64,000 nt of DNA from Nocardia lijiangensis NBRC 108240 (GCF_001613045.1 NZ_BDBP01000001.1:146326-210325); one strand, 5' to 3'. Positions 18,884 to 26,750 are shown, counted from the stretch's first letter. The notes: generated by a model from the letters alone, not told the origin. Numbers and translations are program-made.

Positions 18884-19864
18884 ATGCTGCGTCGACTACT
18901 GCTCGTGGCCGCACTGGCGCTGACCGCAGCGGGCTGCCAGAACGCACCGGCGTCCGATTCCGCCGCGACCACGGACTCGGCCGCGACAGGCGGATTCTGG
19001 TCCACCGCGCCGCAGACCGACGGGCAGCGGCTGGAGATGCTGCGCAGGGCGCGCAACATCGACCCGTGTGCGCTGCTGCCGAATCGGAAGCTCGGTGAGT
19101 TCGGGGCGGTGGTGTCCGTGGACAATACGCAGCCGTCCACCTGCAAGGCGATCGTCGGTTCCGCCGAGCCGGGCCAGGGGACGACCTTGCTGTGGCACGT
19201 GGTGGCGCCCCCGACGAGCATTCCGTGGGAGGACAGGGACGCGACGATCGAGCAGCTGGGTGACGTCACCGTCTCACTGCTCGACGACCGGAACCTCATG
19301 ACCGACGAGCAGATCCGCGAGCAGGGCAATCACACCTGCTACGCCGAAGCGCGCTTCCCCGCCACGGCCGAATTCTGGCTCGACGTACACAGCCCGATCG
19401 GCAGCGAGCCGTGCGCGGTGGCCCGTTCGCTGGTGCGCACGGCATTGGCGGAGTGGCGTATCGAGCCACCGCACGGCACCTCTCCGGTCACGGCCCGCAG
19501 CATGCTCACCGGACACGACCCGTGCGCGGTCGCGCCCGCTCTCGGCATCTCCGTGCCCGCGGGCGAACAGCAGCTGCACAAGTGCGAGGTCACCCAACGC
19601 GGCAGCACCGTCGTGATCAGCTACGAGTATCAGGACGCCAGCCCCGCGGGCCCCGGCGAGCCCGCGTTCATGGTCGGCCCGCGCCCCGTGCACGAGGTCG
19701 CGACGGCCGGAGAGACCCGGGTCTACACGGCCCCGGTCGGTCCTCCGCTGCGCCCCGCCGTGACCGGTCCGGCGCTGCCGAACCGCATCCCCGTCGTCTC
19801 CGCGGTGGGCAAGCCCGAGGCCGCCCACGACGTACTGCAGCGGTTGTTGCCGATGTTTCCGTGA
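18884..19864 (+). CDS. DUF3558-like six-cysteine lipoprotein, copy 2 of 3
   Basis: A 326-residue paralogue of the preceding gene. ATG at 18884 has AGGGGGA 5 nt upstream. Signal MLRRLLLVAALALTAAGC, then FWSTAPQTDGQRLEMLRR and the conserved cysteines in IDPCAL, STC, HTC, EPC, HDPCAV and HKC. It ends IPVVSAVGKPEAAHDVLQRL then LPMFP, the family's C-terminal strand-helix. It lies 116 nt after copy 1 and is followed by a 79-nt fragment of mgtE, evidence of how the array was duplicated. Confidence 0.8.
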   Translation: MLRRLLLVAALALTAAGCQNAPASDSAATTDSAATGGFWSTAPQTDGQRLEMLRRARNIDPCALLPNRKLGEFGAVVSVDNTQPSTCKAIVGSAEPGQGTTLLWHVVAPPTSIPWEDRDATIEQLGDVTVSLLDDRNLMTDEQIREQGNHTCYAEARFPATAEFWLDVHSPIGSEPCAVARSLVRTALAEWRIEPPHGTSPVTARSMLTGHDPCAVAPALGISVPAGEQQLHKCEVTQRGSTVVISYEYQDASPAGPGEPAFMVGPRPVHEVATAGETRVYTAPVGPPLRPAVTGPALPNRIPVVSAVGKPEAAHDVLQRLLPMFP

Positions 19865-19875
19865 TCGGGAGCCGA

Positions 19876-19896
19876 AAACGTTGCGGTGCAACGTTT
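19876..19896. repeat. Perfect inverted repeat AAACGTTGC-GGT-GCAACGTTT
   Basis: A 9-bp stem with a 3-nt loop, 12 nt after the copy-2 stop. It may terminate transcription. Its left arm belongs to the recurrent string CGAAAA(A)CGTTGCG also present at 8667-8680 and 23723-23736. Confidence 0.5.
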
Positions 19897-19897
19897 C

Positions 19898-19976
19898 TCA
19901 GATTCCCAGAACCAGCTTCGCTGTCGTGGAGTAGATGATCGGCCCGGTGGCGTCCACCAGCGTCGTCACCATCGGC
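19898..19976 (-). pseudogene. 79-nt duplicated 3' end of mgtE
   Basis: Aligns without gaps to 21064-21142 (the end of mgtE) with about six mismatches, by eye. On the minus strand it still reads PMVTTLVDATGPIIYSTTAK followed by LVLGI and stop, against PMVTTLVDATGLIIYFTTAK in the intact gene. It has no upstream coding part. It marks the old right boundary of a duplicated lipoprotein-mgtE junction. Confidence 0.85.
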
Positions 19977-19977
19977 C

Positions 19978-20052
19978 CGCCCACCGTCGACGTCCTCGCG
20001 GACACCGGCGAGGTCGTCCAGGACGTGACGAGTCAGGTGTTTGCCTTGTCAG
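19978..20052 (+). pseudogene. C-terminal scrap of a DUF3558-like lipoprotein gene
   Basis: In frame it reads PTVDVLADTGEVVQDVTSQV then FALSG, matching the C-terminal pattern of copy 3 (PVVEVTAASDEVAAEVAAQV then LALFPER). There is no start or upstream domain. Together with the mgtE fragment on its left it is debris from the duplication that produced the array. Confidence 0.55.
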
Positions 20053-20130
20053 GCAACAACGAGATGTTTGCGCAAAGATTGCTCCGGCGGCAGACTCGAT
20101 CTAGGACGGCCATCTCGGACGGAGGCTCCG

Positions 20131-21060
20131 ATGCACCGCACACTCGTCCTGACCGCCGCCACGCTGCTCGCCGTGGCGGGCTGCGGCGGTTCGAGCGACG
20201 AAGCCCCCACCGTCCGGCCCGCGCACTCCCCGGAATTCTGGTCGCAGCCCGCGCACACCGAACAGCAACGGCAGGAGGTCGCCAACGGCGCCCGTCAGAT
20301 CGACGTGTGCGCGCTGATCCCCCGCGACGTCCTGGCCGACCTGGGCCAAGTGCGCACGGTGACGACCGACCTGTACTCGTGCACCGCCGAGGTCGATCGA
20401 AACGGGGAGGCGGACGTCGTCAAGGCGTACTGGTCACCGACGCTGCTGGCCGAGCAGATCGACCCGACCGAGCAGATCGGTGATGTGAGCGTGCGCGTCG
20501 TCCCCGACCGCGAGACCGGACCGGCGCAAGCGTGCGGGACAACCAGCCGATTTCCGGCAGGCGCCGCCCTCTATTTCGGCGTCACGGCGAGCGATCCCTG
20601 CGCGCTCGCCGAGCGGCTCATTCCCGGGATGCTGGACCGGTGGCGGGCGGGGCCGGTCCAGGGCACGTCACCCGACACCGTGCGCACCGTCCTGCTCGGC
20701 GCCGACCCCTGCGCGGTGCGTACCCGGCTGTCCGGCACCACCGATACCGGCGAAGCGCGCCTGACCGCGTGCCGGTTCCGCTATCGGGACGAAGTCGTCA
20801 CCGTCGGCTACGAGTACCGGATTCCCGACTACCTCGCTCAGCAGGGCACCGAGGTGCGCATCGATGGCCGCCCCGTCCGTCGCTCGGTCTCGGTCTACGA
20901 CAACACCATTCCGATCTTCACCGCCCAAGTCGGCCCCGCACTGCCACCGGGAAGCACCGCCCACGGTCCTCGGGTACCTGTCGTCGAGGTCACCGCGGCG
21001 TCCGACGAGGTGGCCGCTGAGGTCGCGGCCCAGGTGCTCGCCCTGTTCCCCGAGCGGTAG
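20131..21060 (+). CDS. DUF3558-like six-cysteine lipoprotein, copy 3 of 3
   Basis: A 309-residue paralogue. ATG at 20131 has GGAGG 5 nt upstream. Signal MHRTLVLTAATLLAVAGC, then EFWSQPAHTEQQRQEVANGA and cysteines in DVCALIP, YSC, QAC, SDPCAL, ADPCAV and TAC. The first IDPC is changed to IDVC here. The stop codon is only 3 nt from the convergent mgtE stop. Exported to the outer membrane face; no function known to me. Confidence 0.8.
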   Translation: MHRTLVLTAATLLAVAGCGGSSDEAPTVRPAHSPEFWSQPAHTEQQRQEVANGARQIDVCALIPRDVLADLGQVRTVTTDLYSCTAEVDRNGEADVVKAYWSPTLLAEQIDPTEQIGDVSVRVVPDRETGPAQACGTTSRFPAGAALYFGVTASDPCALAERLIPGMLDRWRAGPVQGTSPDTVRTVLLGADPCAVRTRLSGTTDTGEARLTACRFRYRDEVVTVGYEYRIPDYLAQQGTEVRIDGRPVRRSVSVYDNTIPIFTAQVGPALPPGSTAHGPRVPVVEVTAASDEVAAEVAAQVLALFPER

Positions 21061-21063
21061 CGG

Positions 21064-22428
21064 TCAGATTCCGAGGACCAGCTTTGCCGTCGTGAAGTAG
21101 ATGATCAGCCCGGTGGCGTCCACCAGCGTCGTCACCATCGGCGCCGACACCACCGCCGGGTCGATGCGCAGCTTCTTGGCGAGCAGCGGCATGGTGCCGC
21201 CGATGGTCGCGGCCCAGGCGCAGATCAGCACCAGGGTGATCGCGACAACCACCGCGATGCGCGGACCGACGAACAGCCCGCCGATCACCAATCCCGCACT
21301 GGCCAAAAGGGATCCGAGCACCAGCCCGACCCGGCATTCGCGCCAGATCACCTGGAGCAGGTCCGAGACCCGCACCTCGCCGACGGCGAGCGCACGCACA
21401 CAGGCCGTGGCGGCTTGGGCGCCAGCGTTGCCACCCGCGCCGATCAGCAACGGGATGAACAGCGCGAGATGCGCGGCCTGCTGCAGGGTGCCTTCGAAGA
21501 AATCGGTGACACTCACCGTGAGCGTCGCCGCGAGGAGCAACAGCATCAGCCACAGCGCGCGGTAGCGGGCCAGCTGGAAGACCCCGGCGGCCATGTAGTG
21601 GCCCTCCCACGGCGCGGAACCGGCCTGGCGGGCGACGTCCTCGCTGTCGGCGGCCTCGATGACCTCGACCGCGTCGTCGATGGTGAGCAGGCCGACGAGG
21701 CGGTCCTCGCTGTCCACCACCGGCAGGTTGATGTCGTTGGTCTCGCGCATCAACCGGGCGGCCTTCTCCGCGGAGTCGGTCGCGCGGGCGAACGCGGGCT
21801 CGGTGACGACCAGCTCCGACACCATGGTGTCGGGCCCGGCCAGCACCAGTTCGCGCAACTCGACGACGCCGGTGAGCCTGCGGCCCGAGTCGACGACGGG
21901 CAGCGTGTACACGGTCTCCGCGCCAGTGCCTTTGGCGCGCACGGTGGCCAGCGCCGCCGCGACGGTCAGGTTGCGCGGCAGCGCGACCACCTCGGGCGTC
22001 ATGTACTGGCCCGCGGAGCCTTCGGGATAGCCGAGCAGCGCGGCGGTCATCCGCCGCTCCCGCGGGCTCAGGCCGGCCAGCACCTTCTTGGCGACCTTGG
22101 CGGGCGCTTCGCGCAGCATGCGCGCGCGGTCGTCCGGGGCCATGCCCTCGACCAGTTCGCGGAAGCTCTGGTCGCGCAGGCCCTGCAGGATTTGCTGCTG
22201 GTCGACCGGCTCGAGTTCCTCGAACACGGCCAGCGCCAGATCCTTGTCCAGCAGCCGGAAGGCCATGCCCGCTTGGACGGCGTCCATCCGGGCCAGCTGG
22301 TCGGCGATGAAGTGCGGCGGGTGCTTGTCGAGCCAGTCGAGTGCGGCGTCGACACGGTGCTCGGCGACGAAGTCCAGCAGGGACTCGGTCGGAACCGGGC
22401 GTGCTTCGATGAGATCGGTCTGCGACAT
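21064..22428 (-). CDS. mgtE: Magnesium transporter MgtE
   Basis: A 454-residue protein. The N-terminal MgtE_N helical domain (about 25-130, with VAEHRVDAALDWLDKHPPH and MAPDDRARMLREAPAKVAKK) is followed by paired CBS domains (about 135-260), which sense magnesium, and by five membrane helices from about 290 to the end, including VSAPMVTTLVDATGLIIYF. It is a Mg2+ channel in the inner membrane. The ATG at 22428 follows GAGG. A long upstream region lies before it. Its 3' end is duplicated at 19898-19976. Confidence 0.95.
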   Translation of the reverse strand: MSQTDLIEARPVPTESLLDFVAEHRVDAALDWLDKHPPHFIADQLARMDAVQAGMAFRLLDKDLALAVFEELEPVDQQQILQGLRDQSFRELVEGMAPDDRARMLREAPAKVAKKVLAGLSPRERRMTAALLGYPEGSAGQYMTPEVVALPRNLTVAAALATVRAKGTGAETVYTLPVVDSGRRLTGVVELRELVLAGPDTMVSELVVTEPAFARATDSAEKAARLMRETNDINLPVVDSEDRLVGLLTIDDAVEVIEAADSEDVARQAGSAPWEGHYMAAGVFQLARYRALWLMLLLLAATLTVSVTDFFEGTLQQAAHLALFIPLLIGAGGNAGAQAATACVRALAVGEVRVSDLLQVIWRECRVGLVLGSLLASAGLVIGGLFVGPRIAVVVAITLVLICAWAATIGGTMPLLAKKLRIDPAVVSAPMVTTLVDATGLIIYFTTAKLVLGI

Positions 22429-22787
22429 GGGAGGTCCTCAGCACAGCGTGGGGTGAAAAGTGCACGAAGTTTCACACCGCGAGGCGCCCACCCGGGCGAC
22501 GCAGACCTACCAGGTATGCGAAGGGGCGGCGCCGCGCGGCCTTCGACTGGGAGGTTCACTGCGCATGGCAACCCACCTCCTGATCGTCCCCGCCGCGACC
22601 GACCGGTCGCGCGCCGTCTACCTGGTCAACAGAATTCGAACGCGAATGCGTCCTCGTGAAGGATACATGTTTCAACCCCATGTTTCACGGCGAGCGGCGT
22701 GTCGTCACCCTTCCGCGGGTCGCGGCGTGAGCGAACGAAGTGAGCGAACCATGTGCCAGCGCGCCTCGCGCACGCCGGAGCCGAGCG
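22429..22787 (-). promoter_or_regulatory. Long non-coding region upstream of mgtE
   Basis: About 360 nt between mgtE and the next upstream gene. On the mgtE strand it contains several possible stems, including GCGACCG-AC-CGGTCGC near 22594. I could not match it to the magnesium M-box consensus. A direct repeat GTGAGCGAAC occurs at 22727-22736 and 22740-22749. Two short open frames here lack family features. A structured leader is possible but unproven. Confidence 0.35.
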
Positions 22788-23306
22788 TCAGCGAGGTGGA
22801 GGCGTGAGCGAGGACACCACGGCCGGTTCCGTTTCCGCCCAGGTCGGCACGTGTTCGACCCATTCCGGGATCGGTTCGGATTGCACGCCGAAAAGGTACA
22901 GATGCGGCACCAGACCGCGCAGCGCACGATGCACTTCCAGACGGTCGTCGATCATGTGCGTGATGCCGAGTTCGGCGCAGTGAATCGCCTTGTCGGAGCG
23001 TTCCCGGCAGAAGCGGAGGTTGCCGCGCGGGATTCCGGTCCGCTCGTAGAAATCGTGGTGGTCGAGCCATCGCTGGGTGCGCTGTTCCACGCGCGGACCA
23101 CATTTGGAGATGATCCAGGCGCGCCGCTCGAACAGCGTGACCAATCGCGCGAGCACCTCGAAAGCGTTGGGGCTCGGCGGAGTTCGCATGGCGTCCGCGT
23201 CGCCGCCGCCGAGGAAGACGGTGTCGGCGTCGCCGGAGGGCAGCGCAGCCCCCTGAATGACCCGGCCGAAGTCCACGCCGAGTCGATACTGTCGTTCGTT
23301 GTTCAT
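22788..23306 (-). CDS. HAD-like hydrolase-fold protein, degenerate motif I
   Basis: A 172-residue protein. Motif I is LGVDFGRVIQG, in which the second aspartate of DxD is Gly. A basic segment AWIISKCGPRVEQRTQRWLDH fits motifs II/III, and THMIDDRLEVHRAL fits motif IV with its acidic pair. Loss of the second Asp would disable a normal HAD phosphatase, so it may bind rather than hydrolyse, or use other chemistry. ATG 23306 has CATGCT 7 nt upstream (leaderless type); ATG 23318 is an alternative. It lies 76 nt downstream of a VapB-like gene in the same direction. Confidence 0.65.
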   Translation of the reverse strand: MNNERQYRLGVDFGRVIQGAALPSGDADTVFLGGGDADAMRTPPSPNAFEVLARLVTLFERRAWIISKCGPRVEQRTQRWLDHHDFYERTGIPRGNLRFCRERSDKAIHCAELGITHMIDDRLEVHRALRGLVPHLYLFGVQSEPIPEWVEHVPTWAETEPAVVSSLTPPPR

Positions 23307-23382
23307 CGCACCAAGCATGACCTCGGCCGAGCAGCCCGGCCACCGAATTTCGTTCCAGCGCTGGGCTTTCCCACGTTTTCGG

Positions 23383-23595
23383 TTACCAGGAGGCGGCCTT
23401 GCGCCACGGGTCCGGTGCCTGGTCGACCTTCTCGCGGGAACGGACCATCATCCGCTCCAGCATCGCCAGTCGCTTGCGTTGCGCGATCACCTCGTGCAGT
23501 GCCGCGTTCACCGTGTCCTCGGTGTTCGTCGTACCGAGCAGCACACCAACCACTGCCAGGGCGGCATCATCCACATCGATCGATGTCTGCGACAT
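23383..23595 (-). CDS. VapB-like antitoxin-type protein
   Basis: A 70-residue protein starting at ATG 23595 with GGGAGG 6 nt upstream. TSIDVDDAALAVVGVLLG, then TEDTVNAALHEVIAQRKR, matches the ribbon-helix-helix layout of VapB antitoxins. Such proteins bind their own operator and neutralise a PIN-domain toxin. No VapC follows: the next gene downstream is the HAD-like protein. It is either an orphan antitoxin or half of an unrecognised pair. Confidence 0.75.
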   Translation of the reverse strand: MSQTSIDVDDAALAVVGVLLGTTNTEDTVNAALHEVIAQRKRLAMLERMMVRSREKVDQAPDPWRKAASW

Positions 23596-23766
23596 GCGCA
23601 CCTCCCACAAATCGGCCCCTCTTCGAATCGTAGGCCGAATTCCCGTGCCGTGGACAGTGGTATTCGCCGTGGTCCGGGTTGTGAGGGATGCGGGGGCACC
23701 CTATAGTCGGGCGGGGTTCTGGCGAAAAACGTTGCGCTCGTTGGGGACACGTCACAAGGGGGAGCT

Positions 23767-24549
23767 GTGAACGAGACGATCGATGCTGTCGCGGCGCTGC
23801 TGTGGCCGTTGCTTGCGGCGGCCGCGCTGTGTATGTTTCGCGGCCCGTTGGCGCGGGTGATCAGTTCGGCGGCGCGCAGGCAGTTCACATTGCGCATCGG
23901 CGGGCAAGAGCTGGACATGAAGCAGGTCAGCGAGCAGCAGGAGAACATGATCGAGGATCTGCAGGTCCAGGTCCGCAGACTGCGCGAACAGGTCGATCAG
24001 CTCACCGCCGAACGTGCGCCCGGCCCCGGCGTGAGTCAGGTCGACGGCCTGCCCGGCGTCGGGGACGACACCCGATCCGGCGCCGCGGCGGACGTCGGCA
24101 GTCCCGTGGACCCCGGCCCGGCCTTCGGCGCGGCCCCGCCGCCGCGCTCCCTTCCGGAATCACCTGCCGCAAGCGCGATCCTGTGGGTGGACGACCACCC
24201 CTCCAACAACGCGTTTCTCATCGATCGGTTGGAACGCAACGGAATTCGCGTCGACACCGCCCTCACCACCGTTGCCGCCACCGACCTGCTGTCCACCCGC
24301 CGCTACGCTGCGATCCTCACCGACATGAGCCGCACCGAAAACGGCACCGCCGTGCCCGACGCGGGCCTGCGCCTCACTGAAACCGTCCGCGCCCGCGGCC
24401 TCACCACCCCCATCGTCGTCTTCACCAGCGCCCACACCGCCTGCGGTGACAACAGCGACCGAGCCCTCGCCGCAGGCGCCCGCTCCGTCACCTCCTCCCC
24501 CACCGACCTCACCGGCGAACTCGCCACCCTCGGCCTCCTCCCCCGGTAG
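23767..24549 (+). CDS. Membrane-anchored protein with coiled coil and receiver-like domain
   Basis: A 260-residue protein. Residues 5-24 form one membrane helix (AVAALLWPLLAAAALCMF), residues 50-83 a coiled coil (LDMKQVSEQQENMIEDLQ and following), 84-135 a Pro/Gly linker, and 136-258 a receiver-like domain: ILWVDDHPSN (acidic pair D142, D143), ILTDMS (phospho-acceptor D186), VVFTS (T220) and AGARSVTSSP, where the usual Lys is Ser. No histidine kinase or output domain is nearby. GTG start with AAGGGGGA upstream. Function unknown; signal output may occur by protein contact. Confidence 0.75.
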   Translation: MNETIDAVAALLWPLLAAAALCMFRGPLARVISSAARRQFTLRIGGQELDMKQVSEQQENMIEDLQVQVRRLREQVDQLTAERAPGPGVSQVDGLPGVGDDTRSGAAADVGSPVDPGPAFGAAPPPRSLPESPAASAILWVDDHPSNNAFLIDRLERNGIRVDTALTTVAATDLLSTRRYAAILTDMSRTENGTAVPDAGLRLTETVRARGLTTPIVVFTSAHTACGDNSDRALAAGARSVTSSPTDLTGELATLGLLPR

Positions 24550-24593
24550 AGCGCACCCCGGCCCGCCACGCGCTTCCCGGCACTTGCGCCAAC

Positions 24594-24611
24594 TTCTGAA
24601 AAAATTCAGAA
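24594..24611. promoter_or_regulatory. Operator palindrome TTCTGAA-AAAA-TTCAGAA over a leaderless promoter
   Basis: A perfect 7-bp inverted repeat with a 4-nt centre, 7 nt before the antitoxin ATG. The overlapping CAGAAT at 24607-24612 sits at the -10 position for a transcript starting at the ATG. Binding there by the Phd-like protein would switch off its own operon, as is known for toxin-antitoxin systems. Confidence 0.65.
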
Positions 24612-24618
24612 TAGTTTC

Positions 24619-25077
24619 ATGGTTACCGAGGTGCAGTGGAGCGAGCTACAGCGCGACCCCAAGCAGGTGGCGCAGCTCGCCGATCAGGGAGCCGTCCGCG
24701 TCCGCCGCCGCGACGGAGCCCCGCTGCTGCTGATCCGCGAGGACCGTGCGCAATCGGAGTCGGAAGGGTCGATCACCGCCGCTCGCGCCCTGCGCAACGT
24801 GCTGGTGCACCTGCCCCACGATGTCGCCGCACGAGCGCTCATCGACGAGTTCCCCTGGGTGGATGTGCTTCCCGAGCACGCGCAGGGCCGCTTCGTCGCC
24901 GATTTCGCGCGCGCCTTCCAGGCCTCGGCCGAACTCGGCGAATGGTCGGTGCTGGAGCGAACTGTGCACGAATGGCGCAGCACCGCAGCGGTTTACGCCG
25001 ACCCCTCGCTCGCCCGCACGCTTTCCGGACCGCTGGACGACGATTTCGGCCCGGTGTCCGAGCCGGTGGGGGAATGA
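24619..25077 (+). CDS. Phd/YefM-like antitoxin with extended C-terminal domain
   Basis: A 152-residue protein. The N-terminal 45 residues (QWSELQRDPKQVAQLADQGA, then RVRRRDGAPLLLIRE) match the Phd antitoxin DNA-binding domain. The remaining 100 residues are helical and acidic (ALIDEFPWVDVLPEHAQGRF), longer than a minimal Phd, as in actinobacterial DUF6247-type proteins. It should repress its own promoter and neutralise the downstream toxin. The ATG has no ribosome site; TANNNT-like CAGAAT lies 6 nt upstream. Its stop codon abuts the toxin start. Confidence 0.75.
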   Translation: MVTEVQWSELQRDPKQVAQLADQGAVRVRRRDGAPLLLIREDRAQSESEGSITAARALRNVLVHLPHDVAARALIDEFPWVDVLPEHAQGRFVADFARAFQASAELGEWSVLERTVHEWRSTAAVYADPSLARTLSGPLDDDFGPVSEPVGE

Positions 25078-25431
25078 ATGGCGCCGAAACGAGGTGACCG
25101 AGTCGCGCCGCCCGCACGACCCGGGATGTGGGAGGCACGGTTTGCCACATCGGAGGCGGCCAAGGGGTGGGAAGACCTGTGCCGCACGGCGCGATCCAAC
25201 ACGTGGGAGGCGTGGATCGTCCTCACCGAGCGGCCGCTGGCACCCGAGAACCCGGCCCGCCAACACCGGCTTCGCGATACCTTCGGCACGCGCGTGATCG
25301 CCGGTCGGACACTGGAACAGTGGCAATACGAAGTCACGGCGGGCGGCCGGATCTGGTACTGCCCCGACCCAGAGCAACGCATCGTCTGGGTGGTGCTGGC
25401 CCGCGCCGGCCATCCCAAGCAGACCGACTGA
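25078..25431 (+). CDS. RelE/ParE-fold toxin-like protein
   Basis: A 117-residue protein starting at the ATG directly after the antitoxin stop. The C-terminal half (WQYEVTAGGRIWYCPDPEQR, then IVWVVLARAGHPKQTD) matches actinobacterial proteins annotated as cytotoxic translational repressors of the RelE superfamily: a GGRIWY strand and a final basic HPK. Such toxins cleave mRNA at the ribosome. The conserved order antitoxin-toxin and the tight junction support the assignment; activity is inferred. Confidence 0.75.
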   Translation: MAPKRGDRVAPPARPGMWEARFATSEAAKGWEDLCRTARSNTWEAWIVLTERPLAPENPARQHRLRDTFGTRVIAGRTLEQWQYEVTAGGRIWYCPDPEQRIVWVVLARAGHPKQTD

Positions 25432-25603
25432 CTTCGCAACCGTGCTGTTTTCCTTGCGGTTCCTGGGCTGACGCTTGCCGGTCGCCTATTCGGCGCGCGG
25501 AGCGTGGAATGGTTGTCCTCGGGGGGAAGACTGGGCAGGGTGGGGCGAGTTCGCGGCAGGATGGCCGGGACAGGTCTCGCTCGGATATGCGAAGGAGAAG
25601 TCT

Positions 25604-26596
25604 GTGCGCTTCGGATTGTTCGTCCCGCAGGGCTGGCGGCTGGATCTGGTGGGGATCGAGCCCGCCGCGCAGTGGGAGGTGATGCGGGACCTGGCGCAGC
25701 GCGCCGACGCGAACGACGCGTGGGAGTCGATCTGGGTGTACGACCACTTCCACACGGTCCCGGTGCCCACCGAGGAGGCCACGCACGAGGCGTGGACGCT
25801 GATGTCGGCGTTCGCGGCGAGCACCTCGCGGGTGCGGCTCGGCCAGATGTGTACCGCCATCAGCTACCGCAATCCGGCCTACCTGGCGAAGGTCGCCGCG
25901 ACGGTGGACGTGATCTCGGGCGGCCGGGTCGAGATGGGCATCGGCGGCGGCTGGTACGAGCACGAGTGGCGCGCCTACGGCTACGGCTTCCCCTCCGCCG
26001 GCGTGCGCCTCGGCCGCCTCGACGAGGGCGTGCAGATCTTCCGGCAGGCGTGGACCGAAGGCAAGGCCACCCTGGACGGCAAGCACTACCAGGTCGACGG
26101 TGCGATCGTCCGTCCACTTCCGTTGCAGGAGGGCGGAATTCCGCTGTGGATCGCGGGCGGCGGCGAGCAGAAGACCCTGCGCATCGCGGCGAAGTACGCG
26201 GACTACACCAACTTCAGCGGTAATCCCGACGAGTTCGCGCGCAAGTCGGAGATCCTGCGCGGGCACTGCGCCGAGGTGGGCACCGATTTCGACGCCATCG
26301 TGCGCTCGTCGAACTTCAACGTCGCGATCGGCGCCACCGAGGCCGAGGTCGAAGACCGTCTGGCCGCCCTGCGTGATCGGCTGGCCCCGTTCGTCGGCGC
26401 CGAGCAGGCCGCAAAGCAGATCGACGACCTGTTCCGCGGCACCGCCGCCGTCGGCACGCCGGAGCAGATCGTCGAAAACCTGTCCAAGGTCCGCGATCTC
26501 GGCCTCGGCTACACGATCCTCAACTTCCCCGAGGCCGCCTACGACACCTCGGGCATCGAACTGTTCGAACGCGAGGTCATCCCCGCCCTGTCCTGA
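25604..26596 (+). CDS. F420-dependent luciferase-like oxidoreductase (LLM class)
   Basis: A 330-residue TIM-barrel protein. It opens MRFGLFVPQGWRLDLVG, has ESIWVYDHFHTVP, then LGQMCTAISYRNPAYLAKVA and GRVEMGIGGGWYEHEWRAYG, the signature blocks of F420-dependent LLM enzymes, and GGIPLWIAGGGEQKTLRIAA in the second half. It would transfer hydride from reduced F420 to an unknown substrate. GTG at 25604 follows GGAG at 6 nt. It resembles no neighbour and is the last gene of the insertion before nrdE. Confidence 0.88.
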   Translation: MRFGLFVPQGWRLDLVGIEPAAQWEVMRDLAQRADANDAWESIWVYDHFHTVPVPTEEATHEAWTLMSAFAASTSRVRLGQMCTAISYRNPAYLAKVAATVDVISGGRVEMGIGGGWYEHEWRAYGYGFPSAGVRLGRLDEGVQIFRQAWTEGKATLDGKHYQVDGAIVRPLPLQEGGIPLWIAGGGEQKTLRIAAKYADYTNFSGNPDEFARKSEILRGHCAEVGTDFDAIVRSSNFNVAIGATEAEVEDRLAALRDRLAPFVGAEQAAKQIDDLFRGTAAVGTPEQIVENLSKVRDLGLGYTILNFPEAAYDTSGIELFEREVIPALS

Positions 26597-26655
26597 TTCG
26601 CCACCGCAACTCCCGCTCCCACTCGACCACATGGGAGCGAGCTCGACGAGCGACG

Positions 26656-26746
26656 TTCGCGGCCGTCTCGCGGCCGAGCGATCGAAGCGCATGCGCCGAA
26701 GGCGCGAGTCTCGATCGCTCGGCCGCGAGACATAAAAGGCCGCGAA
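26656..26746. repeat. Bulged long palindrome, copy 2 of a dispersed family
   Basis: The left arm 26656-26685 begins TTCGCGGCC then GTCTCGCGGCCGAGCGATCG. The right arm 26711-26731 is its complement, then a 6-nt bulge ATAAAA, then GGCCGCGAA (26738-26746). Total 91 nt, against 92 nt for the element at 255-346, with the same outer and GTCTCGCG motifs but a different core. It lies between convergent genes and may also end transcription there. Confidence 0.75.
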
Positions 26747-26750
26747 CACG

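Noticed and set aside
22429..22690. M-box (magnesium) riboswitch before mgtE
   Set aside because: The conserved M-box blocks could not be recognised by eye; only listed as an unassigned leader.
22727..22749. GTGAGCGAAC direct repeat as a possible iteron
   Set aside because: Only two units; no other origin features nearby.
22460..22807. 115-codon plus-strand frame across the mgtE upstream region
   Set aside because: No ribosome site or domain, composition unlike coding DNA nearby; partly antisense to the HAD-like gene.
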